Assembly (NCBI GenBank): GCA_964549105.1
Contig: CAZJTZ010000003.1
Span: 62,001-126,000 of the forward strand
Length of the DNA: 64,000 bases
Source of the DNA: Hydrogenedens sp964549105
GTDB lineage: Bacteria > Hydrogenedentota > Hydrogenedentia > Hydrogenedentales > Hydrogenedentaceae
Direction: 5' to 3'
Every line of letters begins with the position of its first letter. Within the stretch, counting starts at the first letter, position 1. Shown here one piece after another: positions 9,257 through 17,817 of this stretch. The position numbers and the translations under genes were made by a program. The notes under the pieces are model-generated. The model did not search any database. It was not told the DNA's origin and was given only the letters and a program-made list of their open reading frames with translations.

Positions 9257-11650
9257 ATGAAAATATCTCTAAACTGGCTAAAAGAATATTGTGATTTACC
9301 TGTTAATCCAGAGGAATTGGCTGACCAGATGACAATGTTAGGATTAGAAATTGAAGCCATTGAAGATGCAGGTAAAGAAATTGATAAGGTGTTTGTAGGA
9401 CAAATCCTTGATATTCAACCTCATCCACAGGCAGATAAACTTGTTGTGTGTAAAACAGATATAGGCAAAGGTGAGCCCCTCCAAATAATATGTGGTGCAA
9501 AAAACATGAAAGTTGGCGATAAAGTGCCAACGGCTATTGATGGTGCTACCTTACCCGGTGGATTCAAAATTGTAAAAAGGAAAATGAGAGGCGTCGAATC
9601 GTGTGGAATGATGTGTTCCAGTGCTGAACTTAAATTAGACGAAGACGCACAAGGATTACTTATATTAAATCCCGAAACCCCTATTGGTGAAGATATAAAA
9701 AAGATATTAGGATTAAATGATGTAATATTTGAGATAGAAATCACTCCAAATAGGGGAGACTGGGCATGTTACATAGGATTAGCCCGAGAATTATCAGCCT
9801 TCTATAATGTGCCTCTGAGACTACCACAATTTAGTCTAAAAGAAATAGAAAAACCTGCATCAGACTTATCCAGTGTTACTATTGAATGCCCCGAATATTG
9901 TCCGAGATACGCGGGAAGAATCATACAAAATGTAAAGATTGCTCCCTCACCCGATTGGCTTCAAAAGAAATTACTCACTGCGGGACAAAGACCTATAAAC
10001 AATATCGTAGATATAACCAATTATGTGCTATTAGAATCAGGACACCCCCTTCATGCTTTTGATTTTAATAAATTGAATGAGAATAGAATTGTAGTCCGAC
10101 TTGCCCGAGAAAATGAAACCATACGAACTTTGGACGGTGAATTAAGAACATTAAATCCATCTCAAATGGTTATCGCAGACGCTAAAAAACCACAAGCCTT
10201 AGCAGGAATTATGGGAGGTGCTGATACTGAAGTTGACGAAAACACGACTAATGTGTTTTTAGAAAGTGCCTATTTTGACCCTGTATCCGTCCGAAGAACT
10301 GCCCGTGCTCATAACCTACTCACTGAGGCTGCTCAACATTTTCAACGCGGTGCAGATATAGAAATGGCTATATGGGCTATTAATAGGGCTTCATACCTTA
10401 TGCAGGAACTGGCAGGGGGAGAGGTTCTGAAAGGAATATTGGATGAATACCCAAATAAAATCAAACCCAAAACAGTAAAATTGAGATATGACAGAACGGT
10501 AAAAAAAATAGGGGTAAATATTGATAATAACCAACAAAAATCTATTCTGCTCAAATTGGGATTTTCAAAAGAAAACGAGAACGAAAAAGAAGTAACCTTT
10601 GTTTCTCCAACATGGAGACATGACATTTCCCTTGAAGAAGATTTAATAGAAGAAATAGCCCGTTTTTATGGTTATAACAAAATCCCCGACACACTCCCCA
10701 AAATTAGACAATCAGAATCCGTTTTTGATACTTCATTTAAAAAAATACACGAAGTTAGGACATTATTAGCCTATAAAGGCTTGACAGAATGCTTTTCCTG
10801 GACATTTTCTAATCTTGAATTTATGCAACAATTAAAATTCCCTGACAAATATTTGCATACGATAGAGTTACAAAATCCATTGTCCAAAAATTTATCTACA
10901 ATGCGAACCTCTATCATACCCAATTTGTTAACCACAGCCCAGAAAAATCATCTGGAAGATACCATCTCTATTTTCGAAATTGGACCTGTTTTTCTACCTT
11001 CTGAAAATAATACATTACCCTATGAACCACAAAATCTTGGTATATTATTGTCAGGTATGTCATGTCCTCGACTCTGGTGCTATAAAGACCGTAAACCGTT
11101 CGATTTCTATGATTTGAAAGGAATAACGGAAGATATTTTTAATGAATTAAATATCTCATATAGGATAGAGAGATTAGATATTCCCGTTTTCCATTCTGGT
11201 CAATCACTAAAATTCATTGTCCAGAATGAAGAAATAGGAATATTAGGAAAATTAAATCCTAAAATTGCCCATGACCTTGAAATAAATGACAATACATATA
11301 TTTGTGAACTCAATTTAGATAAATTATTAACTATTATTCCAAAGAAAAAAGTCTATAAGACTATTTCTGAATTTCCATCTACATCCCGCGATTTGGCTAT
11401 ACTTGTAGACCGTTCTCTTCCTGTAGCAGATATATTTTCTGCCCTTAAATCAATAGGGGAGGGGATACTCCAAAAAATGGAAGTGTTCGATGTCTACACA
11501 GGAGAACAGGTTCCCAGAGACAAAAAAAGCATAGCATTAGGTTTTACATTCTGTTCTGAAGAAAGAACCCTTACAGATAAAGAAGTTGATAATATAATGA
11601 AAGAAATAATTGAAAAACTTCAGAAAAAATTTAATGCCCAAATCAGGTAA
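9257..11650 (+). CDS. pheT: Phenylalanine--tRNA ligase beta subunit
   Basis: Beta subunit of PheRS, 797 residues, carrying editing and tRNA-binding functions. In order: an EMAP/OB tRNA-binding domain (about 40-150, KVFVGQILDIQPHPQADKL), the B3/B4 editing domain (about 210-390), the B5 domain (about 400-475), the catalytic-like core, and the C-terminal ferredoxin-fold anticodon-binding domain (YKTISEFPSTSRDLAILVDR onward). All expected domains are present without truncation. It is followed after eight bases by a small coiled-coil gene and a zapA-like gene, a frequent arrangement downstream of pheT. Confidence 0.97.
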   Translation: MKISLNWLKEYCDLPVNPEELADQMTMLGLEIEAIEDAGKEIDKVFVGQILDIQPHPQADKLVVCKTDIGKGEPLQIICGAKNMKVGDKVPTAIDGATLPGGFKIVKRKMRGVESCGMMCSSAELKLDEDAQGLLILNPETPIGEDIKKILGLNDVIFEIEITPNRGDWACYIGLARELSAFYNVPLRLPQFSLKEIEKPASDLSSVTIECPEYCPRYAGRIIQNVKIAPSPDWLQKKLLTAGQRPINNIVDITNYVLLESGHPLHAFDFNKLNENRIVVRLARENETIRTLDGELRTLNPSQMVIADAKKPQALAGIMGGADTEVDENTTNVFLESAYFDPVSVRRTARAHNLLTEAAQHFQRGADIEMAIWAINRASYLMQELAGGEVLKGILDEYPNKIKPKTVKLRYDRTVKKIGVNIDNNQQKSILLKLGFSKENENEKEVTFVSPTWRHDISLEEDLIEEIARFYGYNKIPDTLPKIRQSESVFDTSFKKIHEVRTLLAYKGLTECFSWTFSNLEFMQQLKFPDKYLHTIELQNPLSKNLSTMRTSIIPNLLTTAQKNHLEDTISIFEIGPVFLPSENNTLPYEPQNLGILLSGMSCPRLWCYKDRKPFDFYDLKGITEDIFNELNISYRIERLDIPVFHSGQSLKFIVQNEEIGILGKLNPKIAHDLEINDNTYICELNLDKLLTIIPKKKVYKTISEFPSTSRDLAILVDRSLPVADIFSALKSIGEGILQKMEVFDVYTGEQVPRDKKSIALGFTFCSEERTLTDKEVDNIMKEIIEKLQKKFNAQIR

Positions 11651-11658
11651 ATCTTTAT

Positions 11659-11949
11659 ATGGGTTTAGACGAAACCATAGATGAGTTTAATAATCGCTGT
11701 AAAAAATTGAATAATCTTGTCGCATCATTTTCTGAAAAATATGATAGTTTAGAAACCAAATATGATAACGCTCTCAAAAATTTGTGGTCTGCAAAATCAC
11801 AGATTACCTTATTGCAAACAAACTTAGAGCAATTAGCACTTACCAATGAAAAAACCAAATTACTTTCAAAAGTTCTTGAAGAGATTTTAGATAGAATTGA
11901 TAAAATAGAAGAAACTATCAAAAATATAGAATCGGAATTCTTAGAATAG
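11659..11949 (+). CDS. Small coiled-coil protein
   Basis: A 96-residue, highly charged protein that is almost entirely heptad-like helix (for example LETKYDNALKNLWSAKSQI and ILDRIDKIEETIKNIESEF). No membrane segment or enzyme motif. It lies between pheT and the zapA-like gene, eight bases after one and six before the other, so all are co-transcribed. A ZapB-like or other divisome-associated role is suggested by position and composition only. The sequence is too simple for a family call. Confidence 0.6.
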   Translation: MGLDETIDEFNNRCKKLNNLVASFSEKYDSLETKYDNALKNLWSAKSQITLLQTNLEQLALTNEKTKLLSKVLEEILDRIDKIEETIKNIESEFLE

Positions 11950-11955
11950 AAAAAT

Positions 11956-12270
11956 ATGCCAGAAGACTATATTAAAACCAAAATTGCCAACACAGATGTA
12001 GAAATTCCTATATTTATTAATCATGAAAAGACAAATGAAATAATAAAAAAGATTGAACAAAGAATGGTGGAATTGACAAAATATTATCAGGTAACTCGGA
12101 CTCAAATGTTTGCCTTACAAATTGCCTATGAAAGTATGGTCGCATTAGAAATAGAAAAAGAAAAGTCAAAAGAAAAAGAAAACGAAATAGAAGGACAGAT
12201 TCGCTCCTTAATCACAGTGGTAGATGAAATTATCCATAAATTAGAAAACCGATTGGAAGAAGAACAATAA
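11956..12270 (+). CDS. Cell division protein ZapA-like
   Basis: A 104-residue protein with ZapA layout: a short N-terminal beta-type segment (TKIANTDVEIPIFIN), a helical head (EIIKKIEQRMVELTKYYQ, then a hydrophobic FALQIAYESMVALE), then a long C-terminal coiled coil. ZapA bundles FtsZ filaments. Synteny after pheT supports the call, since pheT-zapA neighbourhoods are widespread. Primary-sequence similarity is weak, so this is a fold- and context-based assignment. A candidate 6S RNA follows. Confidence 0.6.
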   Translation: MPEDYIKTKIANTDVEIPIFINHEKTNEIIKKIEQRMVELTKYYQVTRTQMFALQIAYESMVALEIEKEKSKEKENEIEGQIRSLITVVDEIIHKLENRLEEEQ

Positions 12271-12325
12271 GATAGGTATTTTTATTTATGGTCTTTCTAT
12301 ATATTATTATACAAGAAAAGATTTC

Positions 12326-12530
12326 TTGTTTCCGCCCAAAATGACAGGGGAGAAGTAACCTCTCGAATCGAATAGTGAAAAGTTTATTCTTGCATAATTG
12401 TTATTTAAAACCATTTTATATAAATCCATTTATATATCTTTTGTCTTTTGGAACATCTTACTTGTCGTTTTTCATTTTTACATTCTAATTTTGATTTTTC
12501 CGTTTTGTGGTGTCATTTTGGGCGAAACAA
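12326..12530 (+). ncRNA. Candidate 6S RNA (ssrS)-like rod-shaped structured RNA
   Basis: The ends form a 20-bp stem with one bulged C: 12326-12346 (core GCCCAAAATGACA) pairs with 12511-12530 (core TGTCATTTTGGGC). Inside, I can nest a 5'-side hairpin (12347-12364, GAGA...TCTC), a 7-bp stem 12366-12372 with 12489-12496, an 8-bp stem 12375-12382 with 12468-12475 (both with G-U pairs), and an apical hairpin at 12417-12436. A long closing stem, internal bubble with a small hairpin and terminal arm, about 205 nt in all, match the 6S RNA architecture. The position directly after a zapA-like gene matches the classical zapA-ssrS order. Strand is set by that context. No clear terminator follows. A MITE with 20-bp terminal repeats is the main alternative. 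Confidence 0.45.
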
Positions 12531-12877
12531 AGAATTATAAGACTTATATGTGATGGGGAGTATATTGAAAAAAGTTAAAATGCCAGTAAAAGTTTTAACA
12601 ACCTTAATGTCCGATAATATATATTATGTTTCATTTTTATATACAGTAAAAACTGTAAGTTATACCAAACATATAATAATTGTTAAGGCAAAAACAGTAT
12701 TTGTCAAATAAACATATAACAATAAAAATTATAATTATTTAATAACATACTGAAATATAATTGTTTAAGATTTTAATACTTAGTGTTATGTTTTTATAAT
12801 TTATAATAATATCGGATTGCAAAAAACAAATGCTAATAAACTATTTAATTTTGGACATTTCCTATGTGTTAATAAAA
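12531..12877. other. AT-rich intergenic stretch, no gene seen
   Basis: About 350 bases, very AT-rich, with frequent stops in all frames. The only structure I find is a perfect 6-bp hairpin TACAGT-AAAA-ACTGTA at 12642-12657, without a following T-tract. It separates a plus-strand operon from the 3' end of a minus-strand gene, so it is a convergent boundary. Confidence 0.6.
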
Positions 12878-13987
12878 CTACATCTGCATTAAACTATGGA
12901 CTAAATGTAAAAGAAAGTCTCGATTGTCCATAGTAAGATAATTAAATGTCCCCCCCATTCTCGCAAAGGATTTGTTAAATCTGAGGTAATATTCTGGCCT
13001 GTCCATTGGAGGTTCACCTTGAGACCAGTCCCATTTTGATTCCTGTAAATCAACTACTGTAATGAAATGGTTTTTTATTGGACTACTTTTCTGAATTGAT
13101 ACATTTTGAGACATAGACAAAGATTTTTCAAAAACCATAGGTGACATTACGGCTGAACCTATGCTCATATATATCCCATCTTCTAAATTTAAAACAGAAT
13201 TGGCAAAAGTCAGAAAATCCCTTTGTGCGGCTCTACCAATAGCAGAACAGCAATTCATTGGGTGGGTATAGATAATATCATGCCCTATCATAGGGTGTGC
13301 TGTAAAAGGTACTTGAAAACGAAAAGCAAACGCCTGTAATCCAAACTTTTTATAGGGATGTGGAACACTTAAAAAACCTTCTTTTAATGAAAATTCGTCT
13401 ATTTTCGTTAATAAATCCGCAGCAGAAGCACAACCTTCAGGATTTTCCTCTATATTTTTTTTGATGTATTCTATAAGTTCCTGCTTAGAAGGGATATATA
13501 AGCCTTCATTCTGGACAAAAGCACCCACAGATTCTCCGTATCCCTTTCCTTCATAAGCACCAACAACTATGGACAGGTTAAGATAGAATCCTGTCTCTTC
13601 CCAGATACCAAACTCTCCCCTACTTACATTTGTCCGAACATCCTCGCTACTATGTCCCTGATAACTAAATTCCCAGTCATGAATAATACCTGCCCCATTT
13701 GTTGCAATATGGGTTACCCATCCATGTTCAATCAGATACATAATTACTGGGGCTAATCCATTTTTTATCGCATGGGCGCCAAAAACTAACATTCTTGAAC
13801 GATTGTTTTCCTTCGCCATAATCAATCGTTCAACTGTCTGTTGTAAAATCTTTTTAGACAAGTCATTTAATGAGGTTTTAGGTTCATCTTCCGGATAAAC
13901 AGCATTTTTTTCAATAAAGACCTTATCTTTCCTATGACTTAAAGGCTTAAATTTTATCTTAAATCGGTCAAATTGTGGATAGGACAT
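12878..13987 (-). CDS. Deoxyhypusine-synthase-like protein of unknown function
   Basis: A 369-residue cytoplasmic protein without signal peptide. Length and layout resemble deoxyhypusine synthase: a Rossmann-type core with MLVFGAHAIKNGLAPVIMYL, then GWVTHIATNGAGIIHDWE, aligned by eye with the DHS region before its TTAGG loop. However, I do not see the catalytic WGK motif of true DHS, and bacteria lack eIF5A. It is therefore probably one of the bacterial DHS-fold paralogues whose reaction is unknown. Other notable motifs are HPMIGHDIIYTHP and SIGSAVMSPMVFEKSL. The upstream GDPD gene overlaps its start by 34 bases. Confidence 0.5.
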   Translation of the reverse strand: MSYPQFDRFKIKFKPLSHRKDKVFIEKNAVYPEDEPKTSLNDLSKKILQQTVERLIMAKENNRSRMLVFGAHAIKNGLAPVIMYLIEHGWVTHIATNGAGIIHDWEFSYQGHSSEDVRTNVSRGEFGIWEETGFYLNLSIVVGAYEGKGYGESVGAFVQNEGLYIPSKQELIEYIKKNIEENPEGCASAADLLTKIDEFSLKEGFLSVPHPYKKFGLQAFAFRFQVPFTAHPMIGHDIIYTHPMNCCSAIGRAAQRDFLTFANSVLNLEDGIYMSIGSAVMSPMVFEKSLSMSQNVSIQKSSPIKNHFITVVDLQESKWDWSQGEPPMDRPEYYLRFNKSFARMGGTFNYLTMDNRDFLLHLVHSLMQM

Positions 13988-14952
13988 ATTGTTTTTTTCC
14001 TTATATTAAAAGTTGAAAACTTAAAAATCTGTTTTTTATTCAAAATAAGCATTGTAGAGACTATTTTATCGCTACTTTTTTTATTATTTATCTCATTTAT
14101 ATCTAAAGGCTTAGTCCCATATTCTTTTAATATTTCAAAACACAGGTCTACATCATCTGTTAGAATATAATCTACACCTGCTTCTGCAAGTTTTTTTATA
14201 ATTTCTGGCTTCTGTGCACTAAAAAAATTGACTTTAATTCCATTTAAATGAGCAAATTCCACATCCTCCTTTATATTTTCAAGTCCCTGCATTGCATTAA
14301 TTTGTATGTAATTTGCTTTTAGTATTATACCCCTTTCAACAAACGCCCTTTTCTTCTCAGATTTATCTGGAAGCAAACATATTTTCATTTCTGGCACTTT
14401 CTCTCTAACTGCTTGGACCTGTTTTTCATCATTGCAGGCAATAAAACATCTTCCTAACTGTCCCATCTCTTTCAATGTTTTGGCAACTATTCCCGTCGCA
14501 AACTCATCCCCGTAAACATGGACATTACAAAGAATCCCGTAAGGGATTATAGATACTACCTCTGCCAGAGATGGTACTTTTACCCCTGTAAATTTCCCAT
14601 TGAACCATTTACCTGCATCTAATTTGTAAATTTCTTCACTGGTAAGTTCTGATACCTTGCCCTTACCATTGGTTGTCCTATTCACAGTTGAATCGTGCAT
14701 AATTACTAAATGTCCATCTTTTGTCATCTGGACATCAAATTCAATCATCTGAACCCCTTTTTTAACTGCCGATTGAAAGGCAGGCAGGGTATTTTCAGGT
14801 GCATTTTTTACATCTCCCCTATGTGCACATACATAAGTCTCTCCATCGCATAATTTTGGAGTAAATAATAAAAAAAATGACAGAGAAAGTAGAATTATAA
14901 AAAAACTAATTTTTTCCTGACTTAGCAAGACTTTGAATAATTTTTGGCACAT
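13954..14952 (-). CDS. Glycerophosphodiester phosphodiesterase family protein (exported)
   Basis: Hydrolyses glycerophosphodiesters to glycerol-3-phosphate and an alcohol. An N-terminal hydrophobic segment (about 15-32) indicates export or membrane anchoring. Catalytic and metal residues are in place: H44-R45 (CAHRGD), E71 and D73 (IEFDVQMTKDG) and H86 (MHDSTVNRTTNG). The TIM-barrel core ends near residue 275 (ILTDDVDLCFEILKE), with a 50-residue basic tail. The ATG at 14952 overlaps the alaS 3' end by 47 bases. A TTG at 14928 is an alternative start that still leaves the hydrophobic segment. The tail overlaps the next gene's start. Confidence 0.88.
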   Translation of the reverse strand: MCQKLFKVLLSQEKISFFIILLSLSFFLLFTPKLCDGETYVCAHRGDVKNAPENTLPAFQSAVKKGVQMIEFDVQMTKDGHLVIMHDSTVNRTTNGKGKVSELTSEEIYKLDAGKWFNGKFTGVKVPSLAEVVSIIPYGILCNVHVYGDEFATGIVAKTLKEMGQLGRCFIACNDEKQVQAVREKVPEMKICLLPDKSEKKRAFVERGIILKANYIQINAMQGLENIKEDVEFAHLNGIKVNFFSAQKPEIIKKLAEAGVDYILTDDVDLCFEILKEYGTKPLDINEINNKKSSDKIVSTMLILNKKQIFKFSTFNIRKKTICPIHNLTDLR

Positions 14953-17554
14953 TTTCTATTGCCTCATTAAATTTTTGAATTTCTTTTCCACCTGCCTGTG
15001 CAAAATCTCTTCTTCCTCCTCCTTTACCTCCAACAATTTGAGCAAGTTTATTAACTATTTCAGAAGAGTTAAACCTACTTGTTAAATCATTTGTAACACC
15101 AACACAAAAAGTCACTTTATCGTCATATTTAATCCCAATAACAATAATGCCTGATTTTATCTTATCTCTTAGGTGGTCTATCAAAGTTCTTGCCTGATTT
15201 ATATCTTCATTTTCTAATTGTAATGTAATATAGCTAACCCCATTCACAGTCTTGACACTTTTTAACAAATCTTCGCCTTCTCCGAGTAATGCCTGCCGTT
15301 TCCATTTTTCCAATTCCCTTGACAATTTTTTATTTTCTTCTATTAATTGGTTTATATGTTCTATTAAAAGTTCAGGTGAAGTGTTCAAGGTTTCAGCCGC
15401 TTCTTTGAGCATTTTTTCTGTTTTTTGAACCCATTGGATAAAGGGTTCACCACATATAGCCTCAATTCTTCTTACACCAGCAGACACAGATGATTCTGAT
15501 ACTATTTTGAAACCACCTATAACCCCTGTTTTCTGGACATGGCAACCGCCACAGAATTCTGAACTAATATCATCAATCTTAATCACACGAACAATGTCAC
15601 CATATTTCTCACCAAATAAAGCCATAGCCCCCAGTTTTCGTGCTTCCTCTATGGGTAAATATAAAACTTCCACAGGCAAATCTTTTCTTATCTGCTCATT
15701 AACCCATTGTTCTATGTCTAAAAGTCTCTCAAAACCTACTGCTTCAAAATGTGTAAAATCAAATCTCAATCGTTCATCTGATACGAAGGAACCGCATTGA
15801 TGAACATGTTCCCCGAGAATATCTCTTAATGCGGCTTGCAATAAATGCGTTGCCGTATGATGATTTTGTATGGTTATTCTTCGTTTCTGATTAATAATTG
15901 CGTTGACTTCGTAGCCTATTTTTAATATTCCATTCGTTACCTTAACATCATGGATAAACAGTTTACCAAGAACCTTTTTCGTATCAACCACTTCAAGTAA
16001 TGTTTGACCATCCCATCCCTCTAAAACGCCAATATCTCCCACCTGACCACCACTCTCAGCATAAAAAGGCGTTCTATCAAGGATTACATACCCTTCTTCT
16101 CCTGTTTTCAATTCTTCTACAAGATTATTATTTTTAACTATTGCAATTACTTTACCTACTTCTGAAAACTTTTCATATCCCACAAAATTTGTTTCACCAT
16201 ATTTAGCAAGAATTTGGTGATATATTGGAGATATTTCCTGTTGTCCACTGCCAGTCCAGGTTTTACGGGTAAGCTCTCTCTGCTTTTCTTTTGTCTCTGT
16301 ATAACCCTTTTCATCTAATTCAAATTTTTCCTCTTCTGCCATATCTCTTACGATATCGAGAGGAAAGCCATAAGTATCGTGAAGTTTGAATAAAATATCT
16401 CCAGGAATAATGACCTCTCCCCTACTCCTCATGTTTTCAAAAAGTTCTTTAAGTATATCCATACCTCTTGAAAGAGTGTTTGCAAATCTTTCCTCTTCCA
16501 TATAAATTATTTTTTCTATTTGTGTTCGTGTTTCAAATAATTCGGGATAATATTTCCCCATTCCATTAACTACCACCTTCGATATTTGAGACAAAAAAGG
16601 TTTAGTTAAGCCTATTTCCCTTCCAAAGCGAGATGCCCTTCTTAATAATCTTCGCCATACATATCCCCTTCCCTCATTTGAAGGGAGTATGCCATCAGCC
16701 GTCATAAATGATAATGCCCGTATATGGTCGGCTATAACTCGAAATGGAACGGGTTTATCTTGATAAGAGTAAGACGCAATCTCTTGTGTAGCTTCAATAA
16801 TGGGGAAAAGAGCATCTATATCAAAAACAGTTTGTTTGTCTTGTAAAAGCATGCACATTCTTTCCAGACCCATTCCTGTATCAATTCCTCTGTTTTTTAA
16901 GGGCAATCGAGTTCCATCTAGTTGCTGGTCAAACTGTGGAAATACTAAGTTCCAGAACTCCAGGTATCGTTCATGAGGGTCATTTTCAGGCGTTGCGTTG
17001 GGGTCTACTTCTTCGCCTTTATCAAATAAAAGTTCAGAACAAGGACCACATGCTCCTGAATCGCCAGCAGGTCCCCAAAAATTGTCTTTTTTCCCCATTC
17101 TAACAATTCTATTATCTGGAACACCCACTTCTTTATGCCATATATCAAAGGCTTCATCATCCTCTTCAAATACAGTTATCCATATTTTCTCCGGTTTTAT
17201 TTTCATAATTTCGGTTGAATATTCCCATGCCCAATGTATGGCTTCACACTTAAAATAATCACCAAACGAGAAATTACCCAACATTTCAAAGAAAGTCAAA
17301 TGGCGAGAAGTCTTTCCTACCTCTTCTAAATCATTTGCCTTACCACCTGCCCTTAAACACTTTTGCACAGTTGCGGCTCTACGATATGGAAGAGGGACTT
17401 CTCCTGTATAATAGGGCTTGAACTGCACCATTCCTGCACTTGTAAAAAGCAAGGTTGGGTCATTTTTAGGAATTAAGGTATCACTTTTTTCAATTACATG
17501 TGCTCTATTCTTAAAAAATTCTAAAAAACTTTCACGAATTTCATAACTTTTCAC
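14906..17554 (-). CDS. alaS: Alanine--tRNA ligase
   Basis: Charges tRNA-Ala and edits mischarged Ser/Gly. The 882 residues show every expected part: class II core (LFTSAGMVQFKPYYTGE; FEMLGNFSFGDYFK), the tRNA-recognition helical domain, the editing domain with the zinc ligands HHTATHLL and CGGCHVQKTG, a coiled linker and the C-Ala domain with GGKGGGRRDFAQAGG. Its cognate tRNA-Ala(CGC) lies elsewhere in this window (50797-50872). A TGTAAA/TAAAAT pair at 18-base spacing lies about 60 bases upstream on the minus strand and could be its promoter. No T-box leader is visible. Confidence 0.97.
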   Translation of the reverse strand: MKSYEIRESFLEFFKNRAHVIEKSDTLIPKNDPTLLFTSAGMVQFKPYYTGEVPLPYRRAATVQKCLRAGGKANDLEEVGKTSRHLTFFEMLGNFSFGDYFKCEAIHWAWEYSTEIMKIKPEKIWITVFEEDDEAFDIWHKEVGVPDNRIVRMGKKDNFWGPAGDSGACGPCSELLFDKGEEVDPNATPENDPHERYLEFWNLVFPQFDQQLDGTRLPLKNRGIDTGMGLERMCMLLQDKQTVFDIDALFPIIEATQEIASYSYQDKPVPFRVIADHIRALSFMTADGILPSNEGRGYVWRRLLRRASRFGREIGLTKPFLSQISKVVVNGMGKYYPELFETRTQIEKIIYMEEERFANTLSRGMDILKELFENMRSRGEVIIPGDILFKLHDTYGFPLDIVRDMAEEEKFELDEKGYTETKEKQRELTRKTWTGSGQQEISPIYHQILAKYGETNFVGYEKFSEVGKVIAIVKNNNLVEELKTGEEGYVILDRTPFYAESGGQVGDIGVLEGWDGQTLLEVVDTKKVLGKLFIHDVKVTNGILKIGYEVNAIINQKRRITIQNHHTATHLLQAALRDILGEHVHQCGSFVSDERLRFDFTHFEAVGFERLLDIEQWVNEQIRKDLPVEVLYLPIEEARKLGAMALFGEKYGDIVRVIKIDDISSEFCGGCHVQKTGVIGGFKIVSESSVSAGVRRIEAICGEPFIQWVQKTEKMLKEAAETLNTSPELLIEHINQLIEENKKLSRELEKWKRQALLGEGEDLLKSVKTVNGVSYITLQLENEDINQARTLIDHLRDKIKSGIIVIGIKYDDKVTFCVGVTNDLTSRFNSSEIVNKLAQIVGGKGGGRRDFAQAGGKEIQKFNEAIENVPKIIQSLAKSGKN

Positions 17555-17817
17555 AATATAATCTCCGTATTATTCTGGGAATTTAAATGAGGCATATAGA
17601 ATTTTATCAAAATGTTTATCATGATTTACACAGAACAATATCCCCTTACATAAAAAGGAGAATACCCTCTCCCCTATTTTTCCTCTTTTATTGCTGGTTT
17701 TAAGATTGTTTTTAGGAATTAATTGTAAAGGTAAATATCTTCATGCTATTCTTATATTCACATTTTTATATGAAACCGTGAAGGGTGTTTTGTATATAAA
17801 TACCATGTCTAATAACA

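Noticed and set aside
17657..17672. Hairpin GGAGA...TCTCC upstream of alaS as a terminator or T-box antiterminator
   Set aside because: The stem is only 5 bp and no T-box sequence is visible in the alaS leader, so I could not support a regulatory call.
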